In this document: positions 51,133-61,207 of the stretch, piece by piece
How positions within the stretch are numbered: position 1 is the stretch's first letter
Layout: each line of letters starts with the position of its first letter
NCBI GenBank assembly: GCA_041859045.1
Contig: JBHELB010000039.1
Location: 106,110-170,109 of the forward strand
Length of the DNA stretch: 64,000 nucleotides
Direction of reading: 5' to 3'
Source of the DNA: JBHELB01 sp041859045
GTDB lineage: Bacteria; Hydrogenedentota; Hydrogenedentia; Hydrogenedentales; SLHB01
The notes under the pieces: model-generated
What the model was told of the DNA's origin: nothing
Database searches by the model: none
Seen by the model: the letters and a program-made list of their open reading frames with translations, nothing else
Translations under genes and position numbers: made by a program

Positions 51133-52386
51133 ATGGACAAAATTCTGATTCAGGGCGGCCGTCCGCTCAAGGGCGCGGTGCAAGTGCGCGGCGCGAAAAA
51201 CTCCGTACTCACGCTCATGGCGGCGTCGATTCTCGCCGAGACGCCCAGTACGTTGCACAACGTGCCGTGTCTGCACGACGTGTTCACGATGGACAAAATC
51301 CTCGCGGACATGGGGATGACTATCGAGTTTACCGGACGCTTCATGACGCTCGACGCCAGCACCGTGTCGGCGCAATCCGCGCGCTACGACCTCGTGCGCA
51401 AGATGCGCGCGTCGTTTTTCGTGTTGGGCCCGCTGCTGGGGCGCTTCGGCCATGCCCGCGTGTCGTTGCCCGGCGGCTGCGCGATCGGCACGCGCCCGGT
51501 CGACATCCATCTCAAAGGCCTCGAGGCCCTCGGCGCGAAAATACGCATAGAAGAGGGGTACGTGGTGGCCGAGGGACAGCTCACCGGCGCGAACGTTACC
51601 CTCGCGTTCCCGAGTGTCGGCGCGACCGAGAACCTGATCATGGCCGCGAGCCGCGCCAAGGGCGTGACGCGCCTGCACAACGTTGCGCGCGAGCCGGAGA
51701 TTGTCGACCTCGCGCAGTTTCTGAACGGCATGGGCGCGCGGATTTCCGGCGCGGGCACGGACCTGATTACGATTGTGGGTGTGGATGGCCTGCAAGGCTG
51801 CGAACATACCGCGATTCCGGATCGCATCGAAGCGGGCACATTTCTGTTAGCCGCGGCGGCCACGCGCGGCGACGTGACGGTATTGAATGCCGACGCGAAT
51901 CATCTCGACAGTTTTCTGGCGAGCCTGCGGGAAGCGGGCGCGGCGGTGGAGAGCAACGGCACGCGCATTCGCGTGAGCGCGCCGAATGGGCTCAAAGGCG
52001 TTAACGTGACGACGTTGCCGTATCCCGGGTTTCCGACGGATCTTCAGGCGCAGATGATGGCGGCGTTGTGCACGGCGCAGGGCGCGAGCGTGATCAAAGA
52101 GACCGTATTTGAGAATCGGTTCATGCAGGTCGCCGAATTGGCGCGCATGGGCGCGGATATTGCCGTGGACGGCAATCAGGCGGTGGTGCGTGGCGTCGAG
52201 CGCTTGAGCGGCGCGCCGGTGATGGCGTCGGATCTCCGCGCGTCGGCGTCGTTGGTGATCGCGGGGCTCGCCGCCGACCGGGGAGAGACGGCGATCTCGC
52301 GCGTCTATCACATTGATCGCGGATACGAGCGAATTGAAGAGCGCCTGGCCGGACTGGGCGCGCAGATCGAACGGGTGAGGGAGTAA
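51133..52386 (+). CDS. murA: UDP-N-acetylglucosamine 1-carboxyvinyltransferase
   Basis: MurA catalyses the first committed step of peptidoglycan synthesis, adding enolpyruvate from PEP to UDP-GlcNAc. The flexible active-site loop LPGGCAIG contains Cys116, the residue attacked by fosfomycin, so the enzyme is of the sensitive type. Lys22-Asn23 and the C-terminal RASASLVIAGL and YHIDRGYE segments are typical. The 417-residue length is normal. ATG 51133 begins the conserved region; the frame from 51082 overlaps the small ORF and is discounted. HisD follows after 6 bases. Confidence 0.97.
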   Translation: MDKILIQGGRPLKGAVQVRGAKNSVLTLMAASILAETPSTLHNVPCLHDVFTMDKILADMGMTIEFTGRFMTLDASTVSAQSARYDLVRKMRASFFVLGPLLGRFGHARVSLPGGCAIGTRPVDIHLKGLEALGAKIRIEEGYVVAEGQLTGANVTLAFPSVGATENLIMAASRAKGVTRLHNVAREPEIVDLAQFLNGMGARISGAGTDLITIVGVDGLQGCEHTAIPDRIEAGTFLLAAAATRGDVTVLNADANHLDSFLASLREAGAAVESNGTRIRVSAPNGLKGVNVTTLPYPGFPTDLQAQMMAALCTAQGASVIKETVFENRFMQVAELARMGADIAVDGNQAVVRGVERLSGAPVMASDLRASASLVIAGLAADRGETAISRVYHIDRGYERIEERLAGLGAQIERVRE

Positions 52387-52392
52387 GACGGC

Positions 52393-53697
52393 ATGAAGCG
52401 GATGATTATCGAGTCCGATGCGGATCGCGCCGCTGCGGAGGCGTATATCGAGCAACGGGCTCAAGCGGGCGAAGGCGATTCCGCCGCGCAGGACCGGCTG
52501 GAGGCGGTGCGCGCGATCGTCGACGCCGTGCGCGATCGCGGCGACGAAGCCGTTGCCGAGTTCACAGCGCGTTTCGATCGCGTCGAGTTGACGCCGGATC
52601 AATTTGAGCTAACCCAGGAAGAGATCGAGGAAGCAGCATCGCAGGTGGATCGCGGGCTGCTGGCCGCGCTCGAGCGCGCACACTACAACATCCGCCGCTT
52701 CCATATGAAGCATATCCGTGAGTCGTGGGAAGAGGTCGAGGAGGACGGAAGCGTTCTCGGCCAACGCATCACGCCCATCGATAGCGCGGGCGTATATGTG
52801 CCCGGCGGCACGGCGTTCTATCCGTCGTCGGTGTTGATGAATTTGGTGCCCGCGAGCGTCGCGGGCGTTCCCGAGATCGTGATGGTCTCGCCGCCTTCCT
52901 ACGGCGGCCGTCTGTTCCCGTTGGTGGTGGCGGCGGCGCGGCTGGCCGGGGCAACGCGCGTGTTTCGCATTGGCGGCGCGCAGGCCGTTGCGGCCTTAGC
53001 CTACGGCACCGAACACGTGCCTACGGTACTCAAGATTACCGGCCCAGGCAACGCCTACGTGACGCTGGCGAAGCGGCTCGTGTCGACACGCTGCGACATC
53101 GACAAGGAAGCTGGGCCGTCCGAGATCGTGGTCGTTGCCGACGACAAGGCGCGTCCCGATCTCGTCGCGATTGAGTTGATGTGCCAGGCCGAGCACGACG
53201 AGGACGCGTCCGTATCGTTGATGGCGATGTCGGAGGACTTCGTCGAAGAAGTCGAGCGCGCGATTCAGAAAGAGCTGCGCACGCTTTCTCGTGCGGCGAC
53301 GATTCAGAAAGCGCTCGACGCGTTTGGCGCGGCGTTTGTCGTACGGTCGCTCGATGAGGCGGCTGAACTGACCGATCTTATCGCGCCTGAGCATCTGAGT
53401 TTGCAGGTCGAGTTTCCAAACAAGCTGTTCAGCCGCATTCGCAACGCCGGCGCGGTCATGCTCGGCGCGGGAACGCCGGTCGCGCTTGGCGACTATTACG
53501 CGGGGCCGAACCATATTTTGCCCACCGGCCGGCGCGCGCGGTATGCGTCACCGCTGACGGTCGAGGACTTTCGCAAGGTTACAAGTATCATTGGGTATTC
53601 GAAGGAGAAACTCGCCGCTGCCGCCGAGGATGTTCGCATGTTGGCGGAAGCGGAATCGTTGACGGCTCACGCTCGGGCCGTGGAGATGCGGCTATGA
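52393..53697 (+). CDS. hisD: Histidinol dehydrogenase
   Basis: HisD performs the last two oxidations of histidine biosynthesis, from histidinol to histidine, using zinc and NAD. The conserved PGGTAFYPSSVLMN, GPGNAYVTLAKR, MCQAEHDEDASVSL (metal and base residues) and GPNHILPTGRRARYASPLTVEDF segments are all intact. The 434-residue length is standard. The gene lies 6 bases after murA and overlaps hisC by 4 bases, forming a murA-hisD-hisC unit. Confidence 0.97.
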   Translation: MKRMIIESDADRAAAEAYIEQRAQAGEGDSAAQDRLEAVRAIVDAVRDRGDEAVAEFTARFDRVELTPDQFELTQEEIEEAASQVDRGLLAALERAHYNIRRFHMKHIRESWEEVEEDGSVLGQRITPIDSAGVYVPGGTAFYPSSVLMNLVPASVAGVPEIVMVSPPSYGGRLFPLVVAAARLAGATRVFRIGGAQAVAALAYGTEHVPTVLKITGPGNAYVTLAKRLVSTRCDIDKEAGPSEIVVVADDKARPDLVAIELMCQAEHDEDASVSLMAMSEDFVEEVERAIQKELRTLSRAATIQKALDAFGAAFVVRSLDEAAELTDLIAPEHLSLQVEFPNKLFSRIRNAGAVMLGAGTPVALGDYYAGPNHILPTGRRARYASPLTVEDFRKVTSIIGYSKEKLAAAAEDVRMLAEAESLTAHARAVEMRL

Positions 53698-54746
53698 AAT
53701 ACCAACGCACGCTACTCGCCGATGTCGAAGGCTATGTTCCTGGCGAGCAGCCGAAAATGCCGAACATCGTTAAACTGAACACGAACGAGAACCCTTACCC
53801 GCCGTCGCCGCGCGTGATTGAAGCGGTGCAAGGGCTCACCGCGGACAAATTGCGCAAATACCCCGATCCGCTCGCGCTCGAACTGCGGACCGTCTGCGCC
53901 GAGGTCTACGGTGTGCCGGGGCCGGAGTGGATTGTCGTAGGCAACGGCATGGACGAGCTACTGGCGTTGGCGATGCGCACGTTTGTCGACCCCGGCGACG
54001 ATGTGCTCTCGACGTATCCGACCTACGTTCTGTACGAAACGCTCGCGCAACTCCACGGCGCGCGCTGCGTCATGGTCGACCTTGACGACAATTTTCTGCT
54101 TCCGGAATCTTTTTATTCAACGCCCGCGCGCCTGTGCTACCTGCCGCGTCCGAATTCGCCCTCGGGGGTGAGCGTGCCGCGTGCGGCGGTGGAACGCCTA
54201 TGCTCGTCGTTCAACGGGATTGTGGTGATCGATGAGGCGTACGCGGACTTTGCCGACGACAACTGCCTCGATTTTCCTGCCCGTTTTGAGAATGCGATCG
54301 TGATGCGGACGTTCTCGAAGTCCTACAGTCTGGCCGGACTGCGCATCGGCGTCGCCGTGGCGCGACCGGAGATCATCGCGGAGTTCATGAAGACCAAGGA
54401 CTCCTACAACATGAACGCCGCAAGCCAAGCCGCCGCCCTGGCGGCGGTGCGCGATCAGGTGCACATGCGCGCGAACGCGGACCGCATCCGCGCAACACGC
54501 GCACGAACCACGGACGCGCTGCGCACGCTTGGATTCACCGTGCAGGATTCGCAGTCGAATTTCCTGCTTGCCGAGTGGAACGGAACGCCGTCTGCGCGGA
54601 CGCTCTTCGAGCGCTTGCGCGAGAAGGCGATTCTCGTGCGCTATTTCAATGCGCGGCGACTTGACCACGCGCTTCGCATTTCCATTGGAACGGATGAGGA
54701 GATGCAGGGACTGCTCGACGCGCTGAGAGATGCCATCGAGTCCTGA
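53694..54746 (+). CDS. hisC: Histidinol-phosphate aminotransferase
   Basis: This is a PLP-dependent class I/II aminotransferase that converts imidazole acetol phosphate to histidinol phosphate. The PLP lysine lies in TFSKSYSLAGLRIG (~205). The N-terminal NTNENPYPPSP, the RPNSPSG loop and the DEAYADF aspartate are family-typical. The 350-residue length fits. It overlaps hisD, which supports the histidine assignment over aromatic aminotransferase. The M48 lipoprotein gene follows with 10 bases between. Confidence 0.95.
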   Translation: MKYQRTLLADVEGYVPGEQPKMPNIVKLNTNENPYPPSPRVIEAVQGLTADKLRKYPDPLALELRTVCAEVYGVPGPEWIVVGNGMDELLALAMRTFVDPGDDVLSTYPTYVLYETLAQLHGARCVMVDLDDNFLLPESFYSTPARLCYLPRPNSPSGVSVPRAAVERLCSSFNGIVVIDEAYADFADDNCLDFPARFENAIVMRTFSKSYSLAGLRIGVAVARPEIIAEFMKTKDSYNMNAASQAAALAAVRDQVHMRANADRIRATRARTTDALRTLGFTVQDSQSNFLLAEWNGTPSARTLFERLREKAILVRYFNARRLDHALRISIGTDEEMQGLLDALRDAIES

Positions 54747-54756
54747 GGAGCACGCC

Positions 54757-55566
54757 ATGCTGCGACGGATAGCTTGCGCCTTGCTTGTAACGCTGTTTGC
54801 CGCGAGTTGCGCTACGACCGACGGCCAACCTGTGAACATGCTGTCCACTCAGGACGAAGTGCGGCTCGGCAAAGAGATGTCGGTGGAGATCGAGCGCCAG
54901 GAAAAGGTGCTCAAAGACCCGGCGATTCAGACCTACGTGCGCGGCATTGGCGAGCGGCTTGTGCGCGTCGCGCAGCGCCAGGGGCTGCCGTATACCTTTA
55001 CGGTGATTGACGCGCCCGATACGGTGAATGCCTTCGCCTTGCCCGGCGGGTACATGTACATCTACACCGGTCTCATGAAGCTGTGTTCGAACGAGGCGGA
55101 ACTCGCCGGAGTCATGGCGCACGAACTGGGGCATGTCGTTGCACAACACCACGGCCGCGCCATGACGCGTCAAATGGGGTACAACCTGCTCATGACCGCC
55201 GTGCTCGGACAGAATCCAAATGCCGTCGGTCAGTTGGTCGGAGGATTTGTCGGCACGAGCATGGCGATGCGGTACAGTCGGCAAGATGAGTACGAGGCCG
55301 ATCGCCTCGGGATGGACATGCTCTTTCGCTCGGGCTACCGTCCGGACGCGATGGTCTCGTTCATGGAGAAGCTGCAAAGTATAGAGGCCAAGCGCGGCGC
55401 CGGTCCGGGGTTGCCGCTGTTTTCCTCGCACCCGCCCACACAGGAACGCGCGCAGACGTTGTTGCAGTTGCTTGGCCAATACCCGCAGACGCTGCGCGAC
55501 GCCAACGAACTGTACACCGTGCGTTACCAGGAGACCGTGGGGAAACGCATCGGACAGCGGCAGTGA
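54757..55566 (+). CDS. M48-family metallopeptidase lipoprotein
   Basis: The signal ends FAASC, giving a lipid-modified Cys18 and placing the enzyme at the periplasmic face of a membrane. The zinc motif HELGHVVAQHH (~118-128) and the downstream glutamate ligand in DEYEADRLGMDM (~178-189) are intact. The layout matches the BepA/LoiP/YfgC group of envelope quality-control peptidases, without a TPR domain. ATG 54757 is preceded by GAGGAG at ideal spacing. The next gene begins within its stop codon. Confidence 0.92.
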   Translation: MLRRIACALLVTLFAASCATTDGQPVNMLSTQDEVRLGKEMSVEIERQEKVLKDPAIQTYVRGIGERLVRVAQRQGLPYTFTVIDAPDTVNAFALPGGYMYIYTGLMKLCSNEAELAGVMAHELGHVVAQHHGRAMTRQMGYNLLMTAVLGQNPNAVGQLVGGFVGTSMAMRYSRQDEYEADRLGMDMLFRSGYRPDAMVSFMEKLQSIEAKRGAGPGLPLFSSHPPTQERAQTLLQLLGQYPQTLRDANELYTVRYQETVGKRIGQRQ

Positions 55567-56282
55567 GCGCGAATCCTTTGCCCGCGCTTGCCGACGCGTT
55601 GGCGGCGGAACTCTCGAGCCTGCGCTTTTCCGCGCCTGTTGTCTGCGTCTACAACCCGCTCCTCTATGCGCGCGCGCCGCATCACGTCTACCTCGAACGC
55701 TACGGCGCGGCTCCGCGCGAGGTGCTGCTGCTCGGCATGAACCCCGGTCCCTTCGGCATGGCCCAGACGGGCGTACCCTTTGGCGACGTGGCGATGGTGC
55801 GCGATTGGTTGGGCATCCAAGGCAACGTAGGCAAGCCATCTCCCGAGCACCCCAAGCGGCCGGTCCTTGGTTTTGCCTGTCCGCGCGGCGAGGTTAGCGG
55901 CGCGCGGCTCTGGGGTTGGGCGCGCGACCGCTACAAGACCCCCGAGCGCTTCTTCGCAGGCTTCTTCGTGGCCAACTACTGCCCTCTGTGCTTCATGACC
56001 GAGACCGGCGCGAACCTGACCCCCGATAAGCTGCCCGCGCGCGAACGTGAACCGCTGTTTGCCGCGTGTAACCGCGCCTTGCGGGCGATGGCCGAATTCC
56101 TGCGCCCGCGTTACGTTCTGGGTGTTGGGACCTTTGCCGAGGCGCGTGCGCGCGACGCCCTCAGTGGGCTGGATCTGCGCATCGGCCGCATTCCCCACCC
56201 CAGCCCGGCGAGTCCCGCCGCGAACCGAGGCTGGGCCGCCGCCGCCGAAGCCGCGTTCGCGGAGTTGGACATCGTGCTGTAG
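55563..56282 (+). CDS. SMUG1-like single-strand-selective uracil-DNA glycosylase
   Basis: The family motif 1 appears as LLGMNPGPFGMAQTGVPFGD (~56-75) and motif 2 as HPSPASPAANRGW (~212-224), the two signatures of SMUG1. It would remove uracil and hydroxymethyluracil from DNA. The conserved tyrosine/asparagine region VANYCPLCF is present at about 137. The 239-residue length is close to other SMUG1-like proteins. It starts with GTG overlapping the previous stop and is followed by a 77-base gap. SMUG1 is much rarer in bacteria than Ung. Confidence 0.9.
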   Translation: MSANPLPALADALAAELSSLRFSAPVVCVYNPLLYARAPHHVYLERYGAAPREVLLLGMNPGPFGMAQTGVPFGDVAMVRDWLGIQGNVGKPSPEHPKRPVLGFACPRGEVSGARLWGWARDRYKTPERFFAGFFVANYCPLCFMTETGANLTPDKLPAREREPLFAACNRALRAMAEFLRPRYVLGVGTFAEARARDALSGLDLRIGRIPHPSPASPAANRGWAAAAEAAFAELDIVL

Positions 56283-56359
56283 ATTGGCGCCGTCCTCAGG
56301 ATTTGAGTTGACAGAACGGTTTTCGCTCGCAACAATACCCCAGGGTAAAAGGGGGCGCA

Positions 56360-56854
56360 ATGCGAAGACGACATCACCGGAAACGTTTCCAACGTCCAGG
56401 TTCACCTGAAATGGTCGGATTTGCCCTCGTATTCCTGGTGATGTTCTCGCTTTTTCTGCTTTGGGGCACTTATTCCGCACCGGAGTGGGCCGAAGCGACG
56501 GGCCAGATCATCGACTGTCAGATCGAAAACACCCATTACAACGCCACCAGCGATGTGAGGAAGGTGTCCGTACAGTACAAGTACACAATCGGCCAGGCTA
56601 CATTGTTCGGGGCGTGGGCGGGGGTATGGCCCGACGTCGAGAGCCCCAATGCACTCCCCGCTAACCGTATTGATGAACTTAAGCAGCCCAACCGCATCAT
56701 CACCGTCTTGTATGATCCAAGTAATCCTGCAGAAAGCCGGCTTCATTACCCCATGACCCCGAATCCAGGCATCTATGCCTTCTGCACGTTGATGTTGTGT
56801 TTCTTCACGCTGTATTACTTCGTGCGTGTCTATCCCGCGTGGCGGGGGCGCTGA
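56360..56854 (+). CDS. DUF3592-type membrane protein
   Basis: Two transmembrane helices (about 18-36 and 138-156) flank a ~100-residue periplasmic domain. That domain contains ATGQIIDCQIE and VLYDPSNPAESRL, the characteristic DUF3592 beginning and end, so the family assignment is good. Function is unknown. The start ATG at 56360 has AAAAGGGGGC upstream. Codon use is less GC-biased than its neighbours. Confidence 0.8.
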   Translation: MRRRHHRKRFQRPGSPEMVGFALVFLVMFSLFLLWGTYSAPEWAEATGQIIDCQIENTHYNATSDVRKVSVQYKYTIGQATLFGAWAGVWPDVESPNALPANRIDELKQPNRIITVLYDPSNPAESRLHYPMTPNPGIYAFCTLMLCFFTLYYFVRVYPAWRGR

Positions 56855-56908
56855 TTTTCCTCTCGCGGCAGTTGATCCCACCCACCCAAACACTCAAAAT
56901 GGCGTCCT

Positions 56909-57939
<1,031 letters not shown>

Positions 57940-57943
<4 letters not shown>

Positions 57944-58941
57944 CTGCTGTCGAACAGACGCAAACGCCAATCCTTGCCGTGCGCGGGTTGGTTAAACACT
58001 TTCCCGTGCGCAAAGGCGTGTTTTCGAGGGTCGTGGGCGCGGTGCGCGCGGTGGACGGCATTAGCTTCGATATCCCGCGTGGCAAGACCCTGAGCCTCGT
58101 CGGAGAGAGCGGCAGCGGAAAGACGACCGCCGGTCGTATGATTCCGCGCCTCATTGAGCCCGATGGCGGCACGATCGTGTTTGATGGGCTTGATGTATCG
58201 AATCTGCCGCGTCAGGAACTGCGCAGTCTGCGCAAGCGCGTTCAGGTGATCTTCCAGGATCCCTACGGCTCGCTCAACCCGCGTATGACCGTGTACTCCG
58301 TGCTGTCCGAGGCATTGGCCGTGCATCGCATCGTGCCGCGAGCCCAGCGCCGTGCGCGCGTGCTTGAACTGTTGCATGCCGTGGGACTTCCCCCCGAAGC
58401 GGCGGATCGCTATCCGAACGAATTCAGCGGCGGCCAACGTCAGCGCATTGGTATTGCGCGGGCGCTCGCGGTCGAACCGGATCTCATTATCGCCGATGAA
58501 CCAGTCTCCGCGCTCGACGTCTCGATTCAAGCGCAAATCCTGAATCTGCTCGAAGACCTGCAAGACAAGTTTGGGCTCACGTATCTGTTTATCAGTCACG
58601 ACCTGCGCGTCGTGCGGCACATCAGCGACTACGTCGCGGTGATGTATCTCGGCCGTATCGTGGAGACCGCGTCCGCTGAGGAATTGTTTGAACACCCGCG
58701 GCATCCGTACACGAAAGCGCTGCTGTCGGCGGTGCCGCTGCCCGATCCCGACGCCGCGCGGAACCGCATCGTGCTCGGCGGCGACGTGCCCAGTCCGTTG
58801 CACCCGCCCAGTGGCTGCCACTTTCATCCGCGCTGTCCCGATGCCCGCCCGGAATGCGCACAGATCGCGCAGCGGTTAGTGGAGATTGCACCGGGACACA
58901 CAGCGGCTTGTCATGTACATGCGCCGGCGGACAAGAACTAA
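57940..58941 (+). CDS. Dpp/Opp-type ABC transporter ATPase (DppF-like)
   Basis: This is the second ATPase of the importer pair, with Walker A GESGSGKT (~51-58), signature FSGGQRQRIGIARAL, Walker B LIIADEPVSALD and a C-terminal domain ending HPRCPDARPEC. Length is 333 residues. Its stop codon overlaps, tail to tail, the stop of the minus-strand YgfZ-TPR gene within a CTAA. Cotranslation with the DppD-like protein is likely. Confidence 0.95.
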
Positions 58942-60701
58942 GCGGCTCCGGTCAGGCGTTGCAGACGCTGTTCCATCTCTCGCAGCGGCATGAACTCACC
59001 CCGGCGTGTCGCGGCGGCGATGCCCCGGCGAAGCACTTCGATCGCTTCTTCGCGTTTTCCCAACAATTCAAGACATTGTGCAAGCAACTGATGGGCGGCG
59101 GAGTGGTGCTTGTCGATCGCCACCGCCTTGCGTAGGAACGGTTCCGCCTCCGCCGCGCGGTTCAGACGCAACAGCGCGGATCCTGAGCCAAAGTTGGCGA
59201 GGAGGTCGTCCGCGTCGATGGCGAGCACTTCCTTGAACATCTCTAGACGGCGCACGGTGTCCGCCTGAATACGGGCTTGCTCCGCCTCGGCTTCTTTCTG
59301 TGTTCGTTGGTTCTCCCGGTCAAGCGTAAAACGCAATGCCGCGGCCTGCGTTTTCTCCCGTTCGGCGTCTTGAATGCGTCCGAGTGCTGCGTAGAAGACG
59401 GACAGATTCGTGTGGGCCATCGGGCAACGTGGATTGAGCGCCGCCAGCGCTTCCATGACCTCACACGCGTCCGCTGTGCGTCCGTTCTGGTGCAACACGA
59501 CGCCGAGCATTTCGTACGCGTCCTCGAGGTCGGGCACGAGCAGCAGCGCTTCATGCAGCAGCGCGCAGACTTCGTCGTCGCGACGGCGCTCGGCGACAAG
59601 ATCGCACGCGCGGTGATAAAGCGCACGCGCGCGGTCTTCCGGCATGGTTGCCGTTACCAAGGGAAGCGGCGTAAGGGAAACGCCACGGGGGGGCGCATTC
59701 TCTGGCCGTATCTCCAGGGGGTGGTTTGTCGCCGCGTACTCGCTTTGCACGGTTGCGAGGGCTATCCACACCTCGCGGCCTGGCGAATACACCGAACGTC
59801 CTAGCGCTCCCACCGCGCGCTCGTCCAGCCATAGCGTTTCCCCAGGTGAGGGCGGAGCCTCATCCGCGCCGAGCAGCGCGCCCACCATACTCTTGCGCAC
59901 CGAGGCATGCGAACGTTGCTTCGACACCACCTCCTGGCCGATGTAGCATCCTTTTCCCGTGTGGATGACGGTTTCCGCGTACGGCGTTTCCGTTATCCGC
60001 GTGTTTGGACCAATATCCACGCCATAGCGTGGAAGCCCCGCTTCCACGCGAAGCATTTCGCGCGTTTCCAACGGCACGTCCTCGGCGCCCGCGTCACGCA
60101 ACAGCCGATAAATCTGTTCCCCTTCACCGGGGGCGCACAGCAGACGGAATCCGTCCTCGCCGCTCGGCGATGCTTGGAGCACAAGCACGTCGGATACGCC
60201 TATGCGTAGCGCGCGCACGGAATGTGGGCGACGTGGAAAGAGGTCATAGGGGCCTGTAAGCGGGGGCGTCAGCAAAGACGCGAGCACGCGGACGCTCCAG
60301 GGGCCTTGCAGCACGAGGTGTTCGAACTCCTCGACCCCGAAAGTTACGTCCTCCTGAATGAGGCGTGACTCTAGATCCGTCAGCCACTGGTCCACACAAG
60401 CGCGGTCGACCACGGCGTAGTAGCGGTCGGCCCAGCGATGAAGCGTGAACACCGCACGCAGCTTGCCCGTGCGGTCCAGTGAACAATTAACGTGTCCTTG
60501 GCCCGGTTCCAGCGCCTGAATATCGTTCGTGGTCTGGCTTTGCAGCCAGCTTCCGGCGTCCTTGCCCGAGAATGCGACAACGGCATCGCCATCCGCGCGC
60601 CACACCCCTACTCGGTCCCGTACGGCCCGCCACCCCGCGCGCGCCTCCGGCGTGCAGGACGCCGAAGCGTCCTTACACGCTGAACGACTCACCGCAGCCA
60701 C
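58938..60701 (-). CDS. ygfZ: YgfZ/GcvT-like folate-binding protein fused to a TPR domain
   Basis: Residues ~20-350 form a YgfZ/GcvT-type folate-binding domain. They include the YgfZ hallmark KGCYIGQE (250-257), whose cysteine is required in E. coli for Fe-S enzyme maturation, plus DRTGKLRAVF and LPRYGVDI segments. From about 370 to 580 the chain is TPR-like (repeats such as LEDAYEMLGVVLHQNGRTADA and HSAAHQLLAQCLELLGKREEA). Typical YgfZ is ~330 residues and has no TPR. The GTG start at 60701 lies within the end of the A-type carrier gene (29-base overlap), indicating cotranscription. Confidence 0.85.
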   Translation of the reverse strand: MAAVSRSACKDASASCTPEARAGWRAVRDRVGVWRADGDAVVAFSGKDAGSWLQSQTTNDIQALEPGQGHVNCSLDRTGKLRAVFTLHRWADRYYAVVDRACVDQWLTDLESRLIQEDVTFGVEEFEHLVLQGPWSVRVLASLLTPPLTGPYDLFPRRPHSVRALRIGVSDVLVLQASPSGEDGFRLLCAPGEGEQIYRLLRDAGAEDVPLETREMLRVEAGLPRYGVDIGPNTRITETPYAETVIHTGKGCYIGQEVVSKQRSHASVRKSMVGALLGADEAPPSPGETLWLDERAVGALGRSVYSPGREVWIALATVQSEYAATNHPLEIRPENAPPRGVSLTPLPLVTATMPEDRARALYHRACDLVAERRRDDEVCALLHEALLLVPDLEDAYEMLGVVLHQNGRTADACEVMEALAALNPRCPMAHTNLSVFYAALGRIQDAEREKTQAAALRFTLDRENQRTQKEAEAEQARIQADTVRRLEMFKEVLAIDADDLLANFGSGSALLRLNRAAEAEPFLRKAVAIDKHHSAAHQLLAQCLELLGKREEAIEVLRRGIAAATRRGEFMPLREMEQRLQRLTGAA

Positions 60702-61029
60702 ACGTCGAAGCCGCGTTCGGGTTGCGGAACACGAATCCGCGGCCTTTCAGCCCTTCCTCGAACGCCACGACAGCGCCGCGCAGATACACCGCCGACTTGC
60801 GGTCCAGCAACAGGCGCACCCCGTCCTCCTCGACAACATGGTCGCCATCGCGCACCGTGTCGAAATCAATCAAATACGACAGTCCGGAACAGCCGCCTCC
60901 CTTGACGCCCAAGCGGATGGCTAGGCCCTTGTCCGATTGCTCGTCCAGCAGCCGCTTGAACTCCGCGCGCGCCTCCGGCGTCACCACCACCAACTCCATC
61001 TGTTCCTGACTGACCGTCTCACTCGGCAT
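60673..61029 (-). CDS. A-type iron-sulfur carrier (HesB/IscA/ErpA-like)
   Basis: The 118-residue protein carries iron-sulfur clusters to target enzymes. The three conserved cysteines are in GGGCSG (~47) and STCGCGESF near the C-terminus. The start at 61029 has AAGGAG six to seven bases upstream; the frame extends to 61107 but without protein-like sequence. The C-terminal S-x-C-x-C-G-x-S-F ending is typical of the family. It is the first gene of a minus-strand pair with the YgfZ-TPR fusion. Divergent from it is the phosphofructokinase gene. Confidence 0.95.
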   Translation of the reverse strand: MPSETVSQEQMELVVVTPEARAEFKRLLDEQSDKGLAIRLGVKGGGCSGLSYLIDFDTVRDGDHVVEEDGVRLLLDRKSAVYLRGAVVAFEEGLKGRGFVFRNPNAASTCGCGESFSV

Positions 61030-61130
61030 GATTCTCTCCTTCAACCCCATCGGGGCCAGTGTTTTCCTCTCATAAAAACGGCTGCGGAGTCGGGATATAT
61101 TCCCCAAAAAATACCATCAAGACCTGTGGG

Positions 61131-61160
61131 CTGAAAAGACCCCCTCCGATCCTGTATACT
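61131..61160 (+). promoter_or_regulatory. Candidate promoter for the phosphofructokinase gene
   Basis: TATACT (61155-61160, 5 of 6 to consensus) has CTGAAA (61131-61136) 18 bases upstream. The start codon is 48 bases downstream. It lies in the 178-base divergent gap shared with the Fe-S carrier gene. Confidence 0.5.
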
Positions 61161-61207
61161 CCGCCCGTTTGTCCAATTTGGGGATAACGACGGCAAGGAG
61201 AATTACC

